DNA of 24,864 nt, taken from contig CALBST010000255.1 in NCBI GenBank assembly GCA_937967425.1, forward strand, positions 1-24,864. Direction: 5' to 3'. The position numbers and the translations under genes were made by a program. Source of the DNA: an uncultured Caulobacteraceae bacterium (GTDB lineage Bacteria; Pseudomonadota; Alphaproteobacteria; Caulobacterales; TH1-2). Positions 1-6,005 of the stretch are shown here, piece by piece; the stretch's first letter is position 1, and the number at the start of each line of letters is the position of its first letter. The notes below the pieces were generated by a model. That model was not told the DNA's origin. It searched no databases and saw only the letters and a list, made by a program, of their open reading frames with translations.

Positions 1-416
1 GCGTCGCTGCCGCAGTTGCCAGCTTCGGCGTCCGTACCCGGCTTATACCCCTGGACAAGATCTAGTTGTCACCGCGCGGGTCGGCGTCAAATTGCAGCGC
101 AGCGTTTGCAGCCTGACCAAGGCCGCAACACCTGCAACAACGCTCGCTTCCGCGCTCCGTTTCACTTCGCTTGTGCGGCTTCGCGCCCTTCGAGCCATCG
201 GCGTTTGTAGGTCTTGTTAATGCAGTCGCAGATTCTGACCCTGATTGCTTCGCAACGCCCTTTGTCGGCGTATTCCCAGACTCTGTCAGTCGCCGCGACG
301 CTCCCGATACATAGAGCAACCGAGCTCCGCGCGACCAAGATCACATAAGCGGCGCGCGCGGCGATCGCCTCCGGCCAGGTCTTGGCCGAGAATGCCGCCT
401 CTGCTTCACCCTGAAC
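1..416. other. No confident gene; left edge of window
   Basis: This 416-base stretch lies downstream of the sulfotransferase stop and holds no recognisable coding region. The only reading frame with moderately plausible codons is a 60-codon minus-strand frame beginning at a GTG at 344, listed separately. I see no tRNA, repeat or clear terminator here. Confidence 0.5.
162..344 (-). CDS. Possible small hypothetical protein (weak)
   Basis: A 60-residue frame starting with GTG and ending in TGA, with a hydrophobic start (VILVARSSVALCIGS) followed by a basic, cysteine-containing tail (RICDCINKTYKRRW). It continues the reading frame of the upstream sulfotransferase past that gene's stop codon, and it has no ATG and no clear ribosome binding site. 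I do not recognise a family. It may be a real small membrane-anchored protein, a decayed gene, or chance. Confidence 0.15.
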   Translation of the reverse strand: MILVARSSVALCIGSVAATDRVWEYADKGRCEAIRVRICDCINKTYKRRWLEGREAAQAK

Positions 417-1073
417 TCAGACCACGAAGAAGATGCGATTGAGGTATTCAACATCTTCTTGCGAGAGAAGATGGTAGCTCCCAACCTTCCCTGACCGCAC
501 TTTTGGGAAGCCATTGCGTGTACGAAGCCACGGCTCGTCGAATTGGCCAGACATTTCCACCGACTGCATGTTCTCAAAACGCCCTTGTTCCACGGACGCC
601 GCAATGTCTGCGTCACTTGCATCGAGCTCAAGATAGCTCAACACGCGACGCAACGCGCGCACGGTGTCCGCGTGCATCTCTTCATAGGTCAGATGGAGGT
701 AGCTTCGCTCCATGAGGACGGTGCGCCACATGCGTCGAAACTCAGCGAGCGTGCTCGCGCCGAAATAATCGTCCCGCAGAAACTCGCTGATTGAACCGCG
801 ATAGTCGAAGAAATCCGCAAATCGTCCCGTCACCTGGTGATAAAGGCTCACCATGACGTCTCGCGGATCTCGCTCGAGATAGATCACTCTGTCATCAGCA
901 GCGTAACGTCGCAGTCTTGCAGACAATTCGAAGTTGTGTGCCGGCTTTCGGCCGTCATTGAACTCAAACCCGTCGTGATGAAACCGCACGGCTTCGCCAT
1001 GCCCTGCCACTCTGAGCATGTATCGCAGCCAAGAGCGACCACTTTTCGGATAAGAGACGCAGTCAGCAATCAT
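417..1073 (-). CDS. PAPS-dependent sulfotransferase domain protein
   Basis: A small sulfotransferase of about 218 residues, expected to transfer sulfate from PAPS to a carbohydrate or other hydroxyl acceptor in the cytoplasm. Near the N-terminus is the 5'-phosphosulfate loop SYPKSGRSW, with the Lys and Ser that bind the PAPS 5' phosphate. Further on, YLERDPRDVMVSLYH is the 3'-phosphate binding segment, and the C-terminal RSGKVGSYHLLSQEDVEYLN matches the usual RxGxxxxW/Y...L region. I chose the ATG at 1073 over the GTG at 1091 because the ATG forms a 4-nt ATGA overlap with the stop of the upstream glycosyltransferase gene. That coupling, together with the dehydratase and glycosyltransferases nearby, suggests it sulfates a surface glycan. 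The acceptor cannot be told from sequence. Confidence 0.85.
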   Translation of the reverse strand: MIADCVSYPKSGRSWLRYMLRVAGHGEAVRFHHDGFEFNDGRKPAHNFELSARLRRYAADDRVIYLERDPRDVMVSLYHQVTGRFADFFDYRGSISEFLRDDYFGASTLAEFRRMWRTVLMERSYLHLTYEEMHADTVRALRRVLSYLELDASDADIAASVEQGRFENMQSVEMSGQFDEPWLRTRNGFPKVRSGKVGSYHLLSQEDVEYLNRIFFVV

Positions 1074-2605
1074 CGGCGCGAATAGACCCACAAAGGCGAT
1101 GCATAGCTATTCAAAGAGGGCTCTTTCGAGTAGTTCTCGTCGAATCCCTCCTCAATCAAGATTTCGGCGGCGCTCTCCCAGTTCACTTTGGGCATCCGCA
1201 ACGCAATCGTCCCGCGTGTAATACGAAGCAACGCGCGCAATGCCGCTACCGCGCGATCGGGCGGCAGGTGCTGATGTACTCCAAGGTACAAGGTAACGTC
1301 GTACCCTGCAGCAGGCGCGTCCACGGCTATCTGCGCCAGGTCTGCCTCCGAACACAAATCCGCCCGCTTCATTTCGAAGTTACCCAGCGTACGCCACAAG
1401 TGTCGACCTAGTTGGACCCGCGCCGCATCCGTTTCGTATCCGCGCACAAGGGCCGCCCCACAGGCCGCGAATTCCTTACCGACCCAGCCTTCCGCCGCAC
1501 CGGCGTCTAGAACGGTCGCTCCCGCGCAATCTGCAAGCAGACTCTCAAGGCCAAGCAGGCGCTCTGCGGGGTCTGCCTTGCCGTGAAGCCCTAGCTTTGG
1601 TGCGTGAATATAGTGCGCCGTTCCGTCAAACTTCGCTATAAGGTCGAGTAGTCGAAGCGTGTAAGTGCGCCAGTCGAACGTTTCGATGAGAGTCCGCGCC
1701 CTGCGCGCACGAGCCTTTGCCGATTCCGTATCTTCGAGGATTGCGCTTATTGCACTTGCCACCTGCTCAGGGACGCCGCCGTCGATAACGAGCGCGGTGT
1801 GGTCTGGGATGGCGATGCTCAGCGTGCCCGCCCTCGTGGTTACAACTGGCACTCCAGACGCCATTGCCTCGGCGACAACGTTGGCCCACCCCGCGTGGCT
1901 CTCAACGCTGACCATGACGTCGAGCTTTCGATAGTAGTCAGCCAAATCCTCACCGAACAATAAGCCGGCGTATTCGATGCGGCGCCCATACTCGCCGCGG
2001 AGTTTTACGAATAGTGCGTTACGATCCATTCCGAAAAAACGCACAATGCACCGCTCGGGCAACAGACGAAGAGCGCCGGCGACAGCTTCTCCGTTCTTTT
2101 GAAGTTGCGCCCCGATGACGAACCGTCCGTCAGCTGATGAACGCATCACGGGCCTGAACATATGCACGTCCACTGCGCCGATCACGTGGTGGAATTGCTT
2201 CCCGTAGAAATCGTGGAAACTGCCAGTCGGCCAATCCTCATTGTTGAAGACCACTATGTCAGGCCGAAGACTTGTGTTCACCGCCAGGAAACGTGAGCGC
2301 ACCTGCCGGTCGTTAAGCACCATTTGAACCCGTGTGCCGAACTGCGGAGCTCGCAGCCGCCGGAACCCTTCAATGATGGTCGACGCAAACCCAGCGCCGG
2401 GAATCAAAACGCAATCCCAACGACGGCGGGCGGCCTCGTCAAACCCCAGCACCTCGAACGCGGAAGTAAATTGCGGTTCTGCCGCGTCGTCGGCGACCAT
2501 GTAGGCCATCGAGTGACCAAGTTCGCGAGCAACAAGTCCAAGCTTTTCAAATCTCAGCAGCCCGCCCGTTGCGACCATAGATTGACACGCCACCAACAGC
2601 TGCAT
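1070..2605 (-). CDS. Bifunctional GT4-type glycosyltransferase / SAM methyltransferase
   Basis: A 511-residue fusion. Residues about 1-325 form a GT-B fold glycosyltransferase of the GT4 type. FVIGAQLQKNGE starts the C-terminal Rossmann half, and VESHAGWANVVAEAMASGVP (about 234-253) is the nucleotide-sugar binding region with the paired glutamates E235 and E246. Residues about 350-511 are a class I methyltransferase: motif I VLDAGAAEGWVG at 365-376 and an acidic residue E391 ending the second strand. The ATG at 2605 has a GGGGA ribosome binding site about 5 nt upstream. The gene starts 27 nt after the dehydratase gene and its stop overlaps the sulfotransferase start, so the three are probably one operon. 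It most likely adds a sugar and then methylates it or a neighbouring residue. The sugar is unknown. Confidence 0.85.
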   Translation of the reverse strand: MQLLVACQSMVATGGLLRFEKLGLVARELGHSMAYMVADDAAEPQFTSAFEVLGFDEAARRRWDCVLIPGAGFASTIIEGFRRLRAPQFGTRVQMVLNDRQVRSRFLAVNTSLRPDIVVFNNEDWPTGSFHDFYGKQFHHVIGAVDVHMFRPVMRSSADGRFVIGAQLQKNGEAVAGALRLLPERCIVRFFGMDRNALFVKLRGEYGRRIEYAGLLFGEDLADYYRKLDVMVSVESHAGWANVVAEAMASGVPVVTTRAGTLSIAIPDHTALVIDGGVPEQVASAISAILEDTESAKARARRARTLIETFDWRTYTLRLLDLIAKFDGTAHYIHAPKLGLHGKADPAERLLGLESLLADCAGATVLDAGAAEGWVGKEFAACGAALVRGYETDAARVQLGRHLWRTLGNFEMKRADLCSEADLAQIAVDAPAAGYDVTLYLGVHQHLPPDRAVAALRALLRITRGTIALRMPKVNWESAAEILIEEGFDENYSKEPSLNSYASPLWVYSRR

Positions 2606-2632
2606 GTGTTCCCCATCTAGTTTCGCGTGCTG

Positions 2633-3904
2633 TCAGAACGACGCCGCCAGCATTTGAGAGAAGATTCCGCGGAGTTGGATTGTGCATACACACGAAAGGC
2701 GGAGCATCGCCTTCAACTCCGACAGCCGCAGCCAGACGCCACCAGAGCCACAATCAGACTCAGTTCGTACGATCCTGTAACGACTCGCATCTCGATAGAA
2801 TCTGCCCCCCTCGTCGCTCTCTATGGTGGAAGTAACCTCGCTCTTGGCTCCGCTCAGCCAATCCGGCTGCGCCGTTTCCTCGCCAGGATAGCGTACAAAG
2901 CTCGGCGCCAAGGCCCGGGACCCAGCGAAACCGGTTTCGTCAGCAATCCTCACAAAGACCTCGAGCACGCCGCTGCGCTCTCGGCACGCCAAAGCAACCT
3001 CCCCATCGCTTAGGCTGTTGACGAGCGGCTGAATCCATGTCGCCACTTCGCGATGGGCCGCCGCGACTTGGAAAAACGCAATCTCAAAGCCCTGGCGGCG
3101 ATCACGTTCATGCCAGCCCCAGTCGTCAGCCTGCCAATTCGGAACGTTATCCAAGGGCACGAAGCGCAGACTATGGGGACGCGGCTGCGTTAGCAGGCGC
3201 ATGACTTTGCCGATCTCATCTTCGCGCACCGGCGCCGCAAGCGAGACACGCACCTTCTCTGAGCGCGCCGACAATCCGAACCCTTCTGCGTTATCGCTCC
3301 ACTCGGATACGGCAAGTATCGAACGTAGGTCGATGTTGAGAAACGCGCTTTTCAGTACAGCTTGACGCAAGCTTTCGCCATTGGCCCAGACGAATGCCGC
3401 CTCATCGTCCGGCGCGTTCTCGCATGATACGAGCATCGAGCGCTTGGTCTTGAATGCATAGCGCTCTCCAAGGTCCAACTGCGTGGTGTCATCCACAACA
3501 GATGTGCCCGCCTCGTAGGAGACAAAGTGCTCTACATAGTGGGTTGAGCGACCGCCATGCAGGCGCATGAAATTGGCGGGCGTTGATTGTACGGTTGGCC
3601 CGAACTGCGCCTCGCCAAGGCAGCCTGGCTCGGCGCGGGCCTGCAGCAGGAAATGAGGCTCACCGTCGATGAGCGCAGTGATCAAGCCGGTCACGGCCGC
3701 CTGCGGCTGATAGAGCAGAACAAGCGTACGTTCGTCGGCAACCGCGCCGTTGACACTAAAAAATCCACGCGAGCGATGCTGTAGGGCGCCCTTCTCAAGC
3801 TGCCAATCCGATGCCCGGCGCGCTTCCACCTGCTCCAGCTTGAAGCCCACCCGTGAGGCGTTCAACACCGCCTGCAGGTCGTCGGCCGAGCGTGCAACCT
3901 TCAT
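2633..3904 (-). CDS. NDP-hexose 2,3-dehydratase family protein
   Basis: A protein of about 423 residues with the duplicated organisation of the EvaA-type NDP-hexose 2,3-dehydratases, which remove water from C2/C3 of NDP-4-keto-6-deoxyhexoses on the way to 2,6-dideoxysugars. The first repeat carries GFFSVNGAV, then PHFLLQARAEPGCLGEAQFGPTVQST and HYVEHF. The second repeat carries the RFVPL and REVATWIQPL segments. I chose the ATG at 3904. The frame stays open to 4084, but the upstream extension is low-complexity and overlaps the divergent gene. It is the first gene of a minus-strand run with the glycosyltransferase-methyltransferase and sulfotransferase. Sugar 4,6-dehydratase, reductase and nucleotidyltransferase genes are not visible, so NDP-sugar supply must come from elsewhere. 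Confidence 0.8.
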   Translation of the reverse strand: MKVARSADDLQAVLNASRVGFKLEQVEARRASDWQLEKGALQHRSRGFFSVNGAVADERTLVLLYQPQAAVTGLITALIDGEPHFLLQARAEPGCLGEAQFGPTVQSTPANFMRLHGGRSTHYVEHFVSYEAGTSVVDDTTQLDLGERYAFKTKRSMLVSCENAPDDEAAFVWANGESLRQAVLKSAFLNIDLRSILAVSEWSDNAEGFGLSARSEKVRVSLAAPVREDEIGKVMRLLTQPRPHSLRFVPLDNVPNWQADDWGWHERDRRQGFEIAFFQVAAAHREVATWIQPLVNSLSDGEVALACRERSGVLEVFVRIADETGFAGSRALAPSFVRYPGEETAQPDWLSGAKSEVTSTIESDEGGRFYRDASRYRIVRTESDCGSGGVWLRLSELKAMLRLSCVCTIQLRGIFSQMLAASF

Positions 3905-4055
3905 GCGTCTTTTCTCTCGCTGTTCACACGTCCAGAGATGGACTATATGCCTTTGCAAAAAGCTTTGCTCATGTGCAAGGGAGCCGCCTCGATCTCTGCT
4001 CTCGTCGGCACGAGAGGTGTGTGACGTGCGTACGCAGGAGGGTTCTGCCAAAGTG

Positions 4056-4892
4056 ATGGCGTTGCCTTGGATGGAAACGGGCACTGGCTCCGCGGAGCAT
4101 TATTGGCACTTCCTGGTTGGCTATCTTATGCCGCTCGCGGCGCGGCTCGATCAATTGCCCGAGCCTGCTCAGCTCCAACTGTTCGATTGCGGGCCTACGA
4201 TGAATCCGCTCCTTGTCGATGCGATCACACCGCATGCGATTCAGCTTTCGAAAGGGGCAAAGGTCGTCAGCTCTGCAAGCGCAGTTTTAGGCGTCGCTCC
4301 GTCGAAGGCGCTAAGCGCGCCTTACATTGATCGTTGGGATCTTCGTATCGCAAGCGCCCCAGACGCAGAGCTGGCTGAGCTGAAACCTCTCATCGAGAGC
4401 GCTCGGATGTCGCTATCTGCCCGCGTGGGAGGTCGAGCGTGCTGCAGCCCTGCGCTGGCGCGCGGCAGTTTTCTTATCATCAAACGCTCGGATGAACCCG
4501 ACTATTACAAAGCCGGCGGCGGCGCCAGCATTGAGACCTACGGAGCAGGCCGGCGTGAGTTTCTGGACCTAGAAAGCGGCTGTTCGGCATTGCAGGCAGC
4601 CGGCCTAGCGTGCCTCATCTATGAGCCAGGACGTCACAATCTCGCCTGCCAAGTCGCGCACTTTTCTGTTTGCGCTGGTGTGATCGGCGTACGCGGCGCC
4701 GAGTTCGCAAACGTGGTCTGGGCCCGCGCAGACACAACAATGATCATGTTCATGGCGAACGGCTTCTTGAATGAGAGCCCACCGCCTCAGCGGCTCTCCC
4801 GCATGTTTGGCCAGAACTTTCACACAGTGCCGCACGGCGGCGCGCGCAATCCTTCACTCAACCCTGCAGTAGTGCTTAGGCTACTGTCATGA
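4056..4892 (+). CDS. Glycosyltransferase family 61 / DUF563-like protein
   Basis: A protein of about 278 residues resembling the GT61 (DUF563) glycosyltransferases. The FLIIKRSDEPDY segment, the RREFLDL strand and VIGVRGAEFANVVWARADTTMI correspond to the family's R-rich motif and its C-terminal ivGpHGAgLtN motif, here with Arg-Gly in place of the usual His-Gly. The frame is open from 3750, but the long N-terminus overlaps the divergent dehydratase gene. An AGGAGGG at 4036-4042 supports a start at GTG 4053 or ATG 4056. Being divergent from the dehydratase operon, it shares the 150-bp intergenic region and probably its glycan pathway. The His-to-Arg change could alter or reduce activity. Confidence 0.65.
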   Translation: MALPWMETGTGSAEHYWHFLVGYLMPLAARLDQLPEPAQLQLFDCGPTMNPLLVDAITPHAIQLSKGAKVVSSASAVLGVAPSKALSAPYIDRWDLRIASAPDAELAELKPLIESARMSLSARVGGRACCSPALARGSFLIIKRSDEPDYYKAGGGASIETYGAGRREFLDLESGCSALQAAGLACLIYEPGRHNLACQVAHFSVCAGVIGVRGAEFANVVWARADTTMIMFMANGFLNESPPPQRLSRMFGQNFHTVPHGGARNPSLNPAVVLRLLS

Positions 4893-5002
4893 CCACGCGC
4901 TGCGGAAGCAGCTCACTGGTCGCCGGCATCGCTCGGGCTCGCGCCAGTCCTGCTCGCGCAAATAGTGGAGATCGCTGCACTGGCCCTTGTGGCGAGAGTG
5001 TT
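4893..5002. other. Short convergent intergenic region
   Basis: This gap of about 110 bp separates the convergent GT61-like gene and the XRE regulator. I see no clear stem-loop followed by a T tract and no coding signal. Confidence 0.4.
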
Positions 5003-5428
5003 CTAATCCTTGGTTTCGGCCATCGCCCGAACCAGGTCGAGCACACGCCGCCTCACCCTTTCTGAGCGGAGCGCCGCGTAGAGTCGAACCAATTCGCTCG
5101 CGCCCGGCGGCTCTGAAACATCGCCGCCGGCTCTCTGCCCGCGCCTGCCGCCTAAGCCGTGGAAAAATGAAGCGACCGGAACCTTCATCGCCTCCGCGAT
5201 TTCAAGCAGTCGGCTTGCGGCGATGCGACTGACGCCACGTTCGTATTTTTGAACTTGCTGGAACGTCACGCCCAGATGTCTGGCAAGCTGTTCCTGTGTC
5301 ATGCCGATCTCGAGCCGGCGTGTTCGCACGCGCTCGCCGAGCTTGCGGTCTGTCGCATTAACCGATCGCCTCTCGCTCACCTGGCGCCGCTCACGACCAA
5401 AGTCCTTACCACGCGCAATGTCTCCCAC
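5003..5428 (-). CDS. XRE-family HTH transcriptional regulator
   Basis: A 141-residue protein with a Cro/C1-type helix-turn-helix at about residues 30-88: LGERVRTRRLEIGMTQEQLARHLGV, then FQQVQKYERGVSRIAASRLLEIAEAM. This is the form common in Caulobacterales and rhizobia. The C-terminal tail ends in a region rich in Arg and Leu (ELVRLYAALRSERVRRRVLDLVRAMAE). The start is uncertain: GTG 5428 gives the longest form, and a second GTG at 5380 would start at SERRSVNATDRK. Neither has a strong ribosome binding site. It lies between the glycan locus and the TonB receptor gene and could regulate either, or itself. An odd palindrome sits 21 bp upstream of the first GTG. Confidence 0.85.
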   Translation of the reverse strand: MGDIARGKDFGRERRQVSERRSVNATDRKLGERVRTRRLEIGMTQEQLARHLGVTFQQVQKYERGVSRIAASRLLEIAEAMKVPVASFFHGLGGRRGQRAGGDVSEPPGASELVRLYAALRSERVRRRVLDLVRAMAETKD

Positions 5429-5448
5429 CCTTTTGCTACACTCGCACC

Positions 5449-5459
5449 TTCGTAACGAA
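5449..5459. promoter_or_regulatory. 11-bp palindrome, possible XRE operator
   Basis: TTCGT-A-ACGAA is a perfect odd palindrome just upstream of the XRE regulator start (GTG 5428). Position and symmetry fit an autoregulatory operator of a small HTH repressor. An 11-bp match can also arise by chance. Confidence 0.3.
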
Positions 5460-6005
5460 CGGCTTATAATACCGCAATGATCTAATCTCGGTGGCTCGCA
5501 TTACTCAAGGGAGCCTGGCGCAAACTGATAACTAGGGCGCACTAACACTTTCGGCGTCCCGCACAAAGAACATCGCAAGCGCAGATCATCGAGTTATCTG
5601 TCTTCCTCCCACTACGCGACTGCCAAAATCATCCTCATTTCGCTGGAATGGCGCCAGCCGCCGGATGCGAGCGGCGCGCACGCGCATGAGACGGTGAGGC
5701 CTCGCGCGGCGCAGCCGCGCCTCACCAATCGAAACGCTTATGCCTCGCTCGTCTGCGAGAAGACGACCCCATGCGCTCTCATCTTGGGACCTGCATCGTC
5801 TGGATCATCTACACCCCATGTCAGCCGCGCTTGAGCCCGCAAGCCTCTCCAGACCGCTGGACGATCGCGCCGGCCCCGAAGCCGCCACGCGCTCCACAGC
5901 TCTCAAATAGAACGTGAAGTTCTGCGGGGTTTTCGCGGCCCGGCGGTCTTTCTCCCAGCTACGGCGCGTTGAGACGCCGAACCGGGGATATGAACGGGGG
6001 AAATC
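5460..6005. other. Gene-poor leader upstream of the TonB receptor gene
   Basis: About 545 bp without a convincing gene on either strand; reading frames here are short and lack recognisable motifs. It contains a TATAAT hexamer at 5465-5470 without a good -35 partner, and an imperfect inverted repeat at 5694-5725. The final bases before the receptor start hold a GGGGGA ribosome binding site. I see no FecR or sigma-factor gene, although such genes often accompany this type of receptor. Confidence 0.5.
5694..5725. repeat. Imperfect inverted repeat / stem-loop
   Basis: The outer arms are GTGAG and CTCAC and the inner arms are GCGCGGC and GCCGCGC around a GCA loop, with a five-base bulge on the left side. 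It is not followed by a T tract, so it is not a classical terminator. It could be a REP-like element or an RNA structure in the receptor leader. Confidence 0.35.

Noticed and set aside
4056..4084. Longer N-terminus of the 2,3-dehydratase reaching 4084
   Set aside because: It would overlap the start of the divergent glycosyltransferase, and the added residues resemble nothing in the family; ATG 3904 fits the family start better.
5465..5470. TATAAT as a plus-strand promoter for the TonB receptor gene
   Set aside because: No acceptable -35 lies 16-18 bp upstream and it is more than 500 bp from the start codon.
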